This document shows, in pieces, positions 55,065-64,000 of a DNA stretch of 64,000 nt. The translations under genes were made by a program, and so were the position numbers. A model generated the notes under the pieces. The model was given only the letters and a program-made list of their open reading frames with translations, ran no database searches and was not told the origin of the DNA. Numbering within the stretch: the stretch's first letter is position 1; each line of letters opens with the position of its first letter. The DNA is from Bizionia myxarmorum (GTDB lineage Bacteria > Bacteroidota > Bacteroidia > Flavobacteriales > Flavobacteriaceae): contig NZ_VSKK01000001.1 in assembly GCF_008086205.1 (NCBI RefSeq), forward strand, positions 1,178,001-1,242,000, read 5' to 3'.

Positions 55065-56132
55065 TTATAAAGTGTTCACGTTATTTAAGTCTTCAAAAGC
55101 CTTTTTTAAACGTTCAACAAATGTTATTTCTCCTTTACGCATCCATACGCGTGGGTCGTAATATTTCTTGTTTGGTACATCGTCTCCATCTGGATTTCCT
55201 ATTTGCGCTTGCAAATACGCTTCCTTTTCTTTCATATAATCACGAACACCTTTTGTGAAAGCATATTGCATATCGGTATCAATGTTCATCTTTATCACAC
55301 CGTAACCAATCGCTTCACGAATTTCTTCAACCGTACTTCCAGAGCCACCGTGAAACACAAAATCAATATGATTATGCGGCACATTGAATTTTTTTGAAAC
55401 GTATTCTTGAGAATTCTTAAGAATTTTCGGGGTTAATTTTACGTTACCTGGTTTGTAAACGCCATGTACGTTTCCAAAAGCAGCCGCAATGGTAAATTGG
55501 TCGCTAATTTTGCTTAATTCTTCATAAGCATAAGCTACTTCTTCTGGTTGCGTGTATAATTTAGAATCGTCAACATCGGTATTATCAACGCCATCTTCTT
55601 CACCACCTGTAATGCCTAATTCTATTTCTAACGTCATGCCCATTTTGCTCATGCGTTTTAAATAAGTTTTACAGATTTCGATGTTTTCTTCTATAGGTTC
55701 TTCACTTAAATCAATCATATGCGAGCTGTAAAGTGGCTTGCCTGTTTCTTTAAAGTGTTGCTCACTAGCATCTAATAATCCGTCTATCCATGGTAATAAC
55801 TTTTTGGCACAATGATCAGTATGCAAAATAACAGGAATTCCGTATGCTTCTGCCATTAAATGCACGTGTTTAGCTCCGGCAATACAGCCTGCAATGGCTG
55901 CTTTTTCGTTTTCATTACTTAAACCTTTACCAGCATTAAAAACGCCACCGCCATTAGAAAACTGAATAATAACAGGTGCATTTAAGTCCCTTGCTGTTTC
56001 TAAAACACCATTGATACTGCTAGAACCTACCACATTTACCGCGGGTAAGGCGAAACCTTTTTCTTTGGCTAGTTTAAAAATAGCTTGAACTTCGTGTCCG
56101 GTTGCAACGCCAGGTTTAATAGAATGTGACAT
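55065..56132 (-). CDS. fbaA: Class II fructose-bisphosphate aldolase
   Basis: A 355-residue zinc-dependent aldolase of glycolysis and gluconeogenesis, FbaA (class IIA) type. The catalytic Asp and zinc His are in 'VILHTDHCAKK' (about 107-117), further metal ligands in 'LEIELGITGGEEDG' and 'FVFHGGSGSTVEE', and 'MNIDTDMQYAFT' is typical. It starts 45 bp after the tamL stop; a TATTTTTG -7-like box at 56155 suggests its own promoter. Confidence 0.95.
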   Translation of the reverse strand: MSHSIKPGVATGHEVQAIFKLAKEKGFALPAVNVVGSSSINGVLETARDLNAPVIIQFSNGGGVFNAGKGLSNENEKAAIAGCIAGAKHVHLMAEAYGIPVILHTDHCAKKLLPWIDGLLDASEQHFKETGKPLYSSHMIDLSEEPIEENIEICKTYLKRMSKMGMTLEIELGITGGEEDGVDNTDVDDSKLYTQPEEVAYAYEELSKISDQFTIAAAFGNVHGVYKPGNVKLTPKILKNSQEYVSKKFNVPHNHIDFVFHGGSGSTVEEIREAIGYGVIKMNIDTDMQYAFTKGVRDYMKEKEAYLQAQIGNPDGDDVPNKKYYDPRVWMRKGEITFVERLKKAFEDLNNVNTL

Positions 56133-56177
56133 GATTTGTTGTTTTTTAGTGAAACAAAAATAATAAAATTAAATAGC

Positions 56178-58703
56178 TTAAAAGGGGTAATTGATACCAA
56201 TGTTGTAAACTGCGTTGTTGAAATTATAATCCTGGAACCAACGATTGCCTTTTTGGTAAGCTGGATTATAGGTTTTAAATCCGACGTCAAAGCGAAATAT
56301 TATAAATCCAAAATCATAGCGCAATCCAAAGCCTGATCCTAATGCAATATCTTCTAACGATTCAAAATTGGTAAAAGTGGCTTGTGGATCTTCAATATTA
56401 TCGAGCGCATTCCAGATGTTTCCTGCATCGGCAAAAATGGCACCATAGAAATCTTCAAAAACATTAAAGCGGTATTCTAAATTGAAAGCCAGTTTCATGT
56501 TGGCTTCGTTAAACTCATCATTACTGTCTGAACTTCCAGGTCCTAAATTATAAGCGGTCCAAGCACGGTTATCATTAGCGCCACCTGCAAAGAAACTCTT
56601 TGAAAAAGGAATACTATTGGAGTTTCCGTAAGGAATAGCAATCCCGAAAAAGGTGCGGAGTGCCAATACTTTTTTTCTACCTAAATCCCAATGTTTAATA
56701 TAATCTAATTCCACTTTTACATATTGGGAATAGGCTACATCAAAAATTTCATAATTGTCGCTCATGTTTTTAGGAGCTCCAAATAAACTAGATCCTAATG
56801 ACATTAAATTTCCAGCCGATTCTAATTTTCCTCTAAAAATCCAGAAATTCTCATCAAATAAACTGGTTCTGTTATCGCGAACATAGTTGTAACTGGAAGC
56901 AATAATTAAGTTATTCTCTGTTAAACGCTCTTGACGCTCATTGATATAATTAATATTTTGAATATTATCCTGTGTTAAACCAGTTGGTGGATTGTTACCT
57001 ATAGATTCCTGAATAAATATGTTGGCTTGGTCGGGAATGCTTAATTCCTCATTTTGGCCTATATAGTTAATGTCTTGAGCAATATCATTTAAGGTGTTGT
57101 ATGATGTGCTGTAAACGTTAAAGTAATTGTCAGGATTCAGGTTTTTTACATATTGAATGCTGAATAAATCAAAACGATTGGTAACCTTTTCATTCGGTTT
57201 CCAACGGTAGTTTAGCGTTCCTGTAAGCGTTTGTTTGTCCAAACCAATATTGGTTTGACTAGATGTTGAAATACTCATCCATGTGCTTGGCGACATGCTT
57301 TTAGGGATGATTTTATTGGTGTTAAATGGCAAGAATATTCTAGGAATGGTTAATTTCAAATCGGCTCCCCATTCGTTAATATCAAAAAATTTATCTTGAT
57401 CGTTTGCCGCATCCTTGGAGGCTCCAATAGATCCGAAAGCGGTGAGTTGTAAGGTTTCGGCACCACCAAAAACATTTCGCATTAAAACCGATGGATTAAA
57501 AGACAAGCCAACCGTTTGAATATTACTTTGAGAAACCTCCGCACTGAATTCCAAACCAAATTTCTTTAAAGGTGTCAAATATACATTGGCCGTTAATGTG
57601 GTGTCAGCATTTTCAATATATTCAATGTTTGGATATTTAAAGGTGCGTAATTCTGAAATATGTCTGTAAGACAAGGTTCTATTTCGATCTCTAAATATAG
57701 AATCGGGCGTAATAAAAATCGCGTCAGTTAAGGCTTTGGGTCTAAAGCGCAACTTGTCATTACTATATAAGTTATAGCCTCTATATTTGGCTGAATCTTT
57801 TTGCTGTTTATTTCTATCAGAATACGAATAGTCTGTAAAAATATTAACTTCTTTTATTTTGTAAATATTGAAAGGTTCGCGTCTCGATGAATCTTGATTT
57901 TTAATTAATCGGTTGCGAATTTGCAATTCCACTTTTACTTTTTTATCCGTTTGAATGGTATCCATTTCAAAATAAACATAATCTTCAGTAAAATGAAATA
58001 CGCCGTTATTCCTGAAGTTATCAGTTAATCTATTTTTTTCCTGTTCAAAAGTGGAGGTTCTGTACTGTTTGTTTAATTGAATTCGCGATTTCTTTTTGGA
58101 TTTGTTATAAAGCGTGTCAATTGCTGGAGAAGAAATATTAACAGTCAAGGAATCTACAAAATACGGATCGCCAGTGGTGACATAATAATCCACTTGCGCG
58201 CGACTAGAATCTATTTTAATTATTTCAGAAGTTGCTGTAGCCGTAAACCAGCCGTTGTGAAAATAATAGGCTTCCAACCGATTCATAGAGCGCTTGGTTT
58301 TTTCTGGGTTTAAAATAACCGGCGCTTCCCCCGTTTTCTTTAACCAATTATTAAAACCTTTGCGGGAATCAATATATTGATCCAGCTGCTTTTTAGATAA
58401 AAAACGTTCCAGATTTCGTTCGCGATTAGGCTTTTTCGCAATATTAGCTTCTAAAATAGAATCAATATTTGGTCGGGCTAAATTATAAATATGCAACCTT
58501 ATGGGAACTGTTAAAAGTTTTCGGTTGGCTTTTTGGTATAATAAATTGGTAATGGTTTCGGTATTATTGGCCTTGTCATTTATATATACCGTATTTTTCG
58601 TCAGCAATTTTTCATCGTCGCCAACACGTTTTATGGTGTTGCAAGATGCCAAGAGCAGAACGAAACTAATATAAAGTGGTATTTTTGAAGAATGTATTCT
58701 CAA
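56178..58703 (-). CDS. tamL: BamA/TamA-family outer membrane lipoprotein TamL
   Basis: An 841-residue Omp85-superfamily protein. Unlike BamA or TamA it begins with a lipoprotein signal (LLASC, Cys21). A POTRA-like periplasmic part (about 30-370) precedes a C-terminal 16-strand barrel (about 400-841) ending in aromatic 'GINYPF'. This matches the Bacteroidetes TamL group, thought to work with TamB in lipid transport or outer-membrane protein assembly. TamB is not adjacent here. It is divergent from the rRNA/tRNA methyltransferase gene. Confidence 0.9.
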   Translation of the reverse strand: MRIHSSKIPLYISFVLLLASCNTIKRVGDDEKLLTKNTVYINDKANNTETITNLLYQKANRKLLTVPIRLHIYNLARPNIDSILEANIAKKPNRERNLERFLSKKQLDQYIDSRKGFNNWLKKTGEAPVILNPEKTKRSMNRLEAYYFHNGWFTATATSEIIKIDSSRAQVDYYVTTGDPYFVDSLTVNISSPAIDTLYNKSKKKSRIQLNKQYRTSTFEQEKNRLTDNFRNNGVFHFTEDYVYFEMDTIQTDKKVKVELQIRNRLIKNQDSSRREPFNIYKIKEVNIFTDYSYSDRNKQQKDSAKYRGYNLYSNDKLRFRPKALTDAIFITPDSIFRDRNRTLSYRHISELRTFKYPNIEYIENADTTLTANVYLTPLKKFGLEFSAEVSQSNIQTVGLSFNPSVLMRNVFGGAETLQLTAFGSIGASKDAANDQDKFFDINEWGADLKLTIPRIFLPFNTNKIIPKSMSPSTWMSISTSSQTNIGLDKQTLTGTLNYRWKPNEKVTNRFDLFSIQYVKNLNPDNYFNVYSTSYNTLNDIAQDINYIGQNEELSIPDQANIFIQESIGNNPPTGLTQDNIQNINYINERQERLTENNLIIASSYNYVRDNRTSLFDENFWIFRGKLESAGNLMSLGSSLFGAPKNMSDNYEIFDVAYSQYVKVELDYIKHWDLGRKKVLALRTFFGIAIPYGNSNSIPFSKSFFAGGANDNRAWTAYNLGPGSSDSNDEFNEANMKLAFNLEYRFNVFEDFYGAIFADAGNIWNALDNIEDPQATFTNFESLEDIALGSGFGLRYDFGFIIFRFDVGFKTYNPAYQKGNRWFQDYNFNNAVYNIGINYPF

Positions 58704-58887
58704 GGATTCTTAAAATTATAAAAATTTGGCGATGGTTTTTGTACGTAATTACGGCTGACAAATACTCTCAAAATTGTTTCAAAAATACATTATTTCCATT
58801 GAAATAAAGCATTAATATATTGACACATTTAGAAAGCTTTTTATTTTATTCTTTTTAATTTAGTAGCCACCAATAAAAAGCGGTTTC

Positions 58888-59607
58888 ATGTTATCAAAAA
58901 ACCAAATAAAACAACTAACGCGTTTAAAGCAAAAAAAGTACCGACAGCAAGACGGTTTGTTTATTGCTGAAGGTATAAAAACCATTCAAGAGCTTTTAAA
59001 TTCAACATTAATCTTACAGCAATTATATACGGTAACCACCTTTGGTTTGGACGCTGATAAGGAAACCATTATTGATGAAAAAGATTTAAAGAAAATAAGC
59101 GCTTTAACAACGCCCAATCAAGCTTTGGCGGTTTTTGAAATTCCAACCATCGAAACCCATTCCGAAACCGGATTAATTTTAGCATTAGACGATGTTCGTG
59201 ATCCTGGAAATCTGGGTACTATTATTCGTTTATGCGATTGGTTTGGAATTACCCAATTAGTTTGCAGTGAACAAACGGTAGATTGCTATAATCCTAAAGT
59301 TATTCAAGCCACCATGGGTTCTATAACGCGTGTTCAAGTAAGTTATACCAATTTGAATTCTTATTTAAGTGAGTCCGTGCTGCCAATTTATGGGGCCTTT
59401 ATGGATGGACAAAACGTTTATAAAGAGAAATTGTTACCGGAAGGTGTTTTGGTTATGGGAAACGAAGCCAACGGAATTTCAGAAAACATAGAAAAGCGCA
59501 TTACGAAACGCATTAGCATTCCGCGATTTGGAGAAATTCAAGCCGCCGAAAGTTTAAATGTAGCCACAGCAACCGCTATTTTGTTGAGTGAATTTAGAAG
59601 GAGTTAG
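58888..59607 (+). CDS. TrmH-family (SpoU) RNA 2'-O-methyltransferase
   Basis: A 239-residue knotted SPOUT methyltransferase. An N-terminal substrate-binding part (about 1-85) precedes the SpoU domain with motif 1 'LDDVRDPGNLGTIIRL' (about 95-110), motif 2 'LVMGNEANGIS' and motif 3 'SIPRFGEIQAAESLNVATATAIL'. It methylates ribose 2'-OH in rRNA or tRNA; which one cannot be told. It is divergent from tamL. Confidence 0.92.
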   Translation: MLSKNQIKQLTRLKQKKYRQQDGLFIAEGIKTIQELLNSTLILQQLYTVTTFGLDADKETIIDEKDLKKISALTTPNQALAVFEIPTIETHSETGLILALDDVRDPGNLGTIIRLCDWFGITQLVCSEQTVDCYNPKVIQATMGSITRVQVSYTNLNSYLSESVLPIYGAFMDGQNVYKEKLLPEGVLVMGNEANGISENIEKRITKRISIPRFGEIQAAESLNVATATAILLSEFRRS

Positions 59608-59612
59608 TTTTT

Positions 59613-59668
59613 AGATGTGCAGATGTTTGGATTTGCAGATGAGTTGATGCGTGGATGAGGAGATGTGG
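59613..59668. repeat. Low-complexity GATG/CAGATG stretch
   Basis: Degenerate short repeats of the type AGATGTGCAGATGTTTGGAT follow the methyltransferase gene. Similar simple sequence often lies between genes in this family. No function is seen. Confidence 0.35.
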
Positions 59669-59711
59669 AATTTTGAAATTTTAATTACCTCAAACCCCAA
59701 ACCTCAAAACT

Positions 59712-60425
59712 CTATTGAAATGTGAAATTCAAAAACACACCACGTGTTTTCATGCTGTTTATGTTTCCGGTCCAAGGACTATTCGGATCTAAATCTGGAA
59801 CAATTTCATTATTTAATGCGAAAACGCCACGAATGGAAGGTGTAAATTTAAAGTAGTATAAATAGAAATCTACGCCAAAGCCTACTTCATAAAAAACCAT
59901 ATTTTTCTTGGTTCTAAATTGACCACTACTATTATCGTCTGGGTTATTTTCGTTACTGGATAAATTTAAAGCTGTAGATAATCCTCCAACCACAAAAGGT
60001 TTAAAGTTGTTAATTCGTTTTGTAGAAAATTTCATTAATAACGGAAAATGAATGTAGGTTGATTTTACTTCACGTTTTAAATCCGAATCGGTATAGGTCA
60101 TACCATTAAAGTAACTTTCGTCATAAATCAAATTTCGAGTCGTAATATATAAACCGGGTTCAAAACGCAGATCCATATATTCCATAACCCGCAAGTTTCC
60201 AATTAAACCCACACTAAAACCGCCTGTTTTTTCGACTAAAATATCTTTTTGATTCGCATTATAATCAAAATTGAAATCGTAACTATTGTAGCCTAAAAAG
60301 AAGCCATAGCTCAAAAGCTTTTTGTCATCAGTTTCTAAATTTCTAATTTTTTCTTTTGAAAATAATTGGGCAGAAGCTACTTGTGAAAGTAAAATAAGCC
60401 CAAAAAGAAGCAGGTTTTTTTTCAT
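59712..60425 (-). CDS. porT: PorT-family outer membrane protein, type IX secretion
   Basis: A 237-residue beta-barrel protein with a signal peptide (about 1-19, ending ASAQ). Alternating strands such as 'YGFFLGYNSYDFNF' and 'DLRFEPGLYITTRN' and the final strand ending in F are typical. Size, ordering and position directly after ubiE match PorT (SprT), a protein needed for type IX secretion and gliding in Bacteroidetes. The frame extends to 60482, overlapping ubiE, but the signal peptide fixes the start at 60425, four bases after the ubiE stop. Confidence 0.82.
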   Translation of the reverse strand: MKKNLLLFGLILLSQVASAQLFSKEKIRNLETDDKKLLSYGFFLGYNSYDFNFDYNANQKDILVEKTGGFSVGLIGNLRVMEYMDLRFEPGLYITTRNLIYDESYFNGMTYTDSDLKREVKSTYIHFPLLMKFSTKRINNFKPFVVGGLSTALNLSSNENNPDDNSSGQFRTKKNMVFYEVGFGVDFYLYYFKFTPSIRGVFALNNEIVPDLDPNSPWTGNINSMKTRGVFLNFTFQ

Positions 60426-60429
60426 AAAA

Positions 60430-61155
60430 CTATTTTGATAATGTATAAATAGTCGCCACCCCGAAGGTTTGTGGCAAGTCATTCACATTAGTAAACCCAA
60501 TTTTACGTAAAATATTGTTTAATTCTTCACCAAAAGGAAAAACAGAAGCCGATTCACATAAATAAGCGTAAGCCGTTTTATCTTTTGAAAATAGTTTGCC
60601 AATAAGTGGTAAAATATTTCTAGTATAAAAATTATAGCCTTGTTTATATGGTGTTTTGGTGGGCATGGACGTTTCAAGAATCACAAATGTACCGTTTGGT
60701 TTTAGCACGCGGTAAATTTCAGCCAAGCCTTTTTCTAAAGTTTCAAAATTTCGAATACCGAAAGCAACCGTAATGGCATCAAAGGAATTATCTTTAAAAG
60801 GCATATTCTCGGAATCGCCCAAAACCATATCAATTTTATCGTTCAGGTTTTTGTGCGCTACTTTTTGTTTACCAATTTCTAGCATCCCGCTACTAATATC
60901 AAAACCAACAATTTTTTTGGCGTTGGTTTGAGCAAGCATAATGGCTAAATCACCGGTTCCTGTAGCAATATCTAAAATGTTTTTAGGATTGCTAGCTTTA
61001 ACAATGGCTAACACTTTTTTACGCCAAGACACATCAATGCCAAAAGAGATAACCCGATTTAAACCATCGTAGTTTCCAGAAATAGCATCAAACATTTGCG
61101 TAACCTGTTCCTTCTTCCCAAGGTCACTGTCTTTATAAGGATTTACTTTTGACAA
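60430..61155 (-). CDS. ubiE: Demethylmenaquinone methyltransferase
   Basis: A 241-residue SAM-dependent UbiE/MenG enzyme that makes menaquinone, the last step of the pathway. 'VTQMFDAISGNYDGLNRVISFGID', the SAM loop 'DIATGTGDLAI' (about 62-72), 'VAFGIRNFETLEKGL' and 'KPNGTFVILE' are family signatures. In a menaquinone-using flavobacterium the substrate should be demethylmenaquinone rather than ubiquinone precursors. It heads an operon with porT. Confidence 0.95.
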   Translation of the reverse strand: MSKVNPYKDSDLGKKEQVTQMFDAISGNYDGLNRVISFGIDVSWRKKVLAIVKASNPKNILDIATGTGDLAIMLAQTNAKKIVGFDISSGMLEIGKQKVAHKNLNDKIDMVLGDSENMPFKDNSFDAITVAFGIRNFETLEKGLAEIYRVLKPNGTFVILETSMPTKTPYKQGYNFYTRNILPLIGKLFSKDKTAYAYLCESASVFPFGEELNNILRKIGFTNVNDLPQTFGVATIYTLSK

Positions 61156-61169
61156 GGTGTTTTTTTTTG

Positions 61170-61201
61170 CAAATATAAACTAATACCCAACCATTAAGCA
61201 A
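61170..61201 (-). promoter_or_regulatory. ubiE-porT promoter
   Basis: TATATTTG on the minus strand (61170-61177) is an exact -7 match, with TTG 21 bp upstream. It lies about 15 bp before the start codon, so the leader is very short. Confidence 0.45.
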
Positions 61202-61257
61202 CTAGTTAGTAAATTATTATAAACGCCGGTTTTTTATGCGAGTCCTATTTTTTCCTA

Positions 61258-61265
61258 TATCTTTG
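61258..61265 (+). promoter_or_regulatory. -7 element upstream of trkA
   Basis: TATCTTTG is an exact TAnnTTTG match. It would give a leader of about 120 bases before trkA, containing a short ORF. No good -33 element is visible. Confidence 0.45.
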
Positions 61266-61359
61266 TTCCACTTTTTAATAAAATACATTTGAAACTTTAA
61301 AGATTTAAGGTATTGCAGTTCTAAATAAAATTGTGATAGGTATTAATCAGAGGTTTCTT

Positions 61360-61395
61360 ATGAATATTGAGAAAACAATTAAAATACACCAATGA
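61360..61395 (+). CDS. Possible 11-codon leader ORF of trkA
   Basis: ATG at 61360 reads MNIEKTIKIHQ and stops at TGA 61393-61395, overlapping the trkA ATG as ATGA. An AGAGG element lies eight bases upstream. It could couple translation to trkA; it is too short to judge by coding statistics. Confidence 0.3.
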   Translation: MNIEKTIKIHQ

Positions 61396-62741
61396 AAATA
61401 ATTATTGCGGGTGCTGGTGAAGTAGGATTTCATTTAGCAAAATTATTGTCCTATGAATCGCAAGAAATTACCCTAATAGATCCTGATAAAGAGAGTTTGC
61501 TTAACGCCGATAATCATTTAGATATAAAAGTTGTTAAAGGCGATGCCACATCTATATCTATTTTAAAGGATTCACGCGTTGCGGAAAGCGATTTAGTTAT
61601 TGCTGTAACTTCTTCAGAAACAACCAATATTACCGTTTGCGTTTTAGCCAAACAATTAGGCGCTAAACGTACCATAGCCCGTATTTCCAATACCGAATTT
61701 ATACAGCACAAAGACGAAGTTGGTTTTACCAAACTCGGAATTGATGAGCTAATTTCGCCAGAAGCTTTAGCAGCTGCGGAAATTAGATTGTTGTTGGACC
61801 AATCGGCTTTTAGTGATACCTATGAGTTTGAGGGAGGCGCACTGACTATGGTAGCTCTTAACTTAACGAGAACGATGGCTTTTGCTGGAAAAACGGTAAA
61901 AGAAGCGGCAGAAATTTTCCCGAAAATACATTTTGTTCCTATTGCTATTCAGCGCTTTGGAACCCAGTTTACCATTATTCCTAGAGGTGACACCCAATTA
62001 AAAGATGGTGATCATGTGGTTTTTATTACATCAGAAGGTGGCGCCGAAGAATTATGTAAAATTACTGGAAAAACCAATAGAGAAATTAAGAATGTTATGA
62101 TCCTTGGTGGCAGTAAAATTGGTTTTAAAACGGCTCGCGATTTGGCTGGTAGTGGTTTTAATGTGAAATTAATTGAAAAAGATAAAAACCGGGCTTTTGA
62201 TATTGCTGATGAACTTCCAAATGTATTGGTTATAAACGGCGACGGTAGAAATGTAGATTTATTGGAAGAAGAAAATATTGGCGATATGGATGCTTTTATT
62301 GCGGTAACAGGTAATAGTGAAGTGAATATTATGTCCAGTTTGGTAGCAAAATCTAAAAACGTTAAAAAAACTATTTCGTTAGTTGAAAACATGGATTATT
62401 TTGAATTATCGCAATCCATCGGTATTGATACGCTAATCAATAAAAAACTTTTGGCAGCCAATACTATTTTTAGATATGTAAGGCGTGGTGAAGTAGTAGC
62501 CATGACTAAATTAAATAATATGAACGCTGAACTTTTAGAATTCAGAGTTAAAGCGCGTTCCAGAGTTTGTAATAAATTAATAAAGGATATTGATTTCCCA
62601 AGATCTGCTATTATTGGTGGCGTTATTCGTGACGGCGTTGGAAATATTGCTTTAGGTTCTTTCAAAATTCAAGAAGGAGACCGTGTTGTAATTTGTGGCT
62701 TGCCGCGTTCTATTAAAGATGTTGAAAAACTATTTTTATAG
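61392..62741 (+). CDS. trkA: Trk potassium uptake regulator TrkA
   Basis: A 449-residue peripheral membrane protein with two RCK units, each a Rossmann NAD-binding domain (IIAGAGEVGFHLA at about 3-15 and MILGGSKIGFKTA at about 236-248) followed by a C-terminal RCK_C domain. It binds NAD(H)/ATP and gates the TrkH potassium channel. trkH begins two bases after its stop, so they form one operon. Confidence 0.95.
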   Translation: MKIIIAGAGEVGFHLAKLLSYESQEITLIDPDKESLLNADNHLDIKVVKGDATSISILKDSRVAESDLVIAVTSSETTNITVCVLAKQLGAKRTIARISNTEFIQHKDEVGFTKLGIDELISPEALAAAEIRLLLDQSAFSDTYEFEGGALTMVALNLTRTMAFAGKTVKEAAEIFPKIHFVPIAIQRFGTQFTIIPRGDTQLKDGDHVVFITSEGGAEELCKITGKTNREIKNVMILGGSKIGFKTARDLAGSGFNVKLIEKDKNRAFDIADELPNVLVINGDGRNVDLLEEENIGDMDAFIAVTGNSEVNIMSSLVAKSKNVKKTISLVENMDYFELSQSIGIDTLINKKLLAANTIFRYVRRGEVVAMTKLNNMNAELLEFRVKARSRVCNKLIKDIDFPRSAIIGGVIRDGVGNIALGSFKIQEGDRVVICGLPRSIKDVEKLFL

Positions 62742-62743
62742 GT

Positions 62744-64000
62744 ATGAAACTGAATTATAAAATTATATTTCACTTTTTAGGTCTTTTACTTCTATTTAAT
62801 GGTGGCTTTATGCTGCTATCCACACTTGTAAGTTTCGCGTATACAGATGGTATAACCTTTCGTTTATTGATGGCCGCTATCAGCACTATCGTAATCGGTA
62901 TTGCATTAATGCTTCCAACCCGTAATCATGAAAAGATTATGAATAAACGGGAAGGTTATATAGTGGTTACCTTTGGTTGGCTTATTATGGCTTTTTCAGG
63001 AACTTTACCTTATGTTTTTACGGGTGCCATTCCCGATTTTTCTAGTGCTTTTTTAGAAACAATGTCGGGCTACACGACAACAGGCGCTACCATTTTAAGC
63101 GATATTGAAAGTATACCAAAAGGTGTGCTGTTTTGGCGAAGTATGACGCATTGGATTGGTGGAATGGGAATTATTGTTTTGGCCATCGCCATTTTGCCCT
63201 TGTTGGGAATAGGAGGGATGCAGCTTTTTGCAGCCGAAGCACCAGGTCCAACTGGCGATAAATTACATCCTAGAATTACCGATACCGCTAAACGGTTATG
63301 GCTTATTTATGTAGGCTATACGATTGCTGAAACTATTTTATTGAAATTGGCAGGTATGAATTTCTTTGATGCTATAAATCACTCTTTAAGTACCTTGTCT
63401 ACAGGTGGGTTTTCGACTAAGAATGACAGCGTGGCTTACTGGAATGATCAACCGCTTATTCAATACATTATTATTTTCTTTATGTTTTTGGCGGGAACCA
63501 ATTTTGTTTTAAGCTATTTTGCTTTTAAAGGAAAAGTTCAAAAGGTGCTTAAAGACGAAGAGTTTAAACTCTATTTTCTGTTTACTGCTATTTTTGCTAT
63601 TATAGCTGCATTGATTATATATTTTAAAGCAGATCCATCCATTTCATCTATAGATCATCCTATGGTTTGGGGCCAAGCAGAAAGTGCTTTCCGTCATGCT
63701 TTATTTCAAGTTATAACGGTTATTACTACCACGGGTTTTATTACGGCCGATTATACCTTATGGTCGCCATTTTTAGTGGTTTTCTTTTTCGGATTGATGT
63801 TTTTAGGTGGTTCTGCTGGAAGTACCTCTGGAGGTGTGAAAGTTATGCGCCATTTAATTTTGATTAAAAATGGTTTTTTAGAATTCAAACGGGCGCTCCA
63901 TCCCAATGCTGTTCTGCCAGTTCGTTATAATTCAAGAGCCGTTTCCGGTGAAATTGTTTTTAATATTCTGGCCTTCTTTATTCTGTATATGTTGTCCTTT
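62744..64000 (+). CDS. trkH: Trk potassium uptake channel TrkH (5' part)
   Basis: The frame opens with ATG at 62744 (MKLNYKIIFHFLG) and runs without a stop past the window end, giving 419 codons so far. It contains repeated helix-pore-helix units with selectivity-filter-like text 'SGYTTTGATI' (about 108-117), 'LSTLSTGGFS' (about 218-227) and 'ITTTGFIT' (about 326-333). It is the membrane channel of the Trk system, moving potassium with TrkA as regulator. The remaining C-terminal part lies outside the window. Confidence 0.93.
   Translation, partial: MKLNYKIIFHFLGLLLLFNGGFMLLSTLVSFAYTDGITFRLLMAAISTIVIGIALMLPTRNHEKIMNKREGYIVVTFGWLIMAFSGTLPYVFTGAIPDFSSAFLETMSGYTTTGATILSDIESIPKGVLFWRSMTHWIGGMGIIVLAIAILPLLGIGGMQLFAAEAPGPTGDKLHPRITDTAKRLWLIYVGYTIAETILLKLAGMNFFDAINHSLSTLSTGGFSTKNDSVAYWNDQPLIQYIIIFFMFLAGTNFVLSYFAFKGKVQKVLKDEEFKLYFLFTAIFAIIAALIIYFKADPSISSIDHPMVWGQAESAFRHALFQVITVITTTGFITADYTLWSPFLVVFFFGLMFLGGSAGSTSGGVKVMRHLILIKNGFLEFKRALHPNAVLPVRYNSRAVSGEIVFNILAFFILYMLSF

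Noticed and set aside
63667-63867. A 66-codon open frame near the window end
   Set aside because: It lies in a different frame inside trkH, whose own frame stays open to the end of the window.

Overview
The window is chromosomal DNA of a low-GC member of the Bacteroidetes, almost certainly a marine Flavobacteriaceae (Winogradskyella/Olleya/Bizionia-like; the genus is a guess). The evidence is a GYDIA-type GHMP kinase beside a class II HMG-CoA reductase, a short RpoD without region 1.1, promoters of the TAnnTTTG type, a TamL lipoprotein, PorT beside UbiE, AccD without its zinc ribbon, and a complete flavobacterial dcw cluster. Most of it is dense housekeeping sequence.

Layout: 1-3085 holds the 3' end of a PpiD-type foldase and a two-gene mevalonate-pathway operon. 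3223-9742 is a peptide-use block (secreted dipeptidyl peptidase IV, two POT transporters, a periplasmic thioredoxin). 9751-15771 holds comEC, an NlpC/P60 lipoprotein, a solitary cytosine-5 methyltransferase, lpxB, a small membrane protein and surE. 15926-21255 holds a tail-specific protease, a lone OppC-like permease, a secreted unknown, engB and an alpha/beta hydrolase. 21471-37254 is the division and cell-wall (dcw) cluster from mraZ to ftsZ, preceded by a three-box MraZ operator and closed by a strong terminator. 37317-41431 holds yqeY, tRNA-Arg, an MtfA-like peptidase, a CBS protein, rpe and rpoD.

41432-51240 is the accessory part. It contains a dispersed REP-like palindrome, a lipoprotein, a 525-bp array of 25 degenerate 21-bp units in perfect register, and three small secreted-protein genes. 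Each of these three genes is bounded by complementary core motifs and neighbours long imperfect palindromes, as integron cassettes are, but no integrase is present. The proC-proB-proA operon and a membrane glycosyltransferase lie between them. 51245-64000 returns to housekeeping: pnp, rpsO, accD, fbaA, tamL, an rRNA/tRNA methyltransferase, porT, ubiE, trkA and the 5' part of trkH.

I see no phage, transposase, CRISPR array or defence operon. The most unusual signals are non-coding: the 21-bp/63-bp satellite, the cassette-like boundaries, a three-way-junction RNA structure downstream of rpoD, and ftsL and ftsI lying in one frame separated only by a TAG codon.
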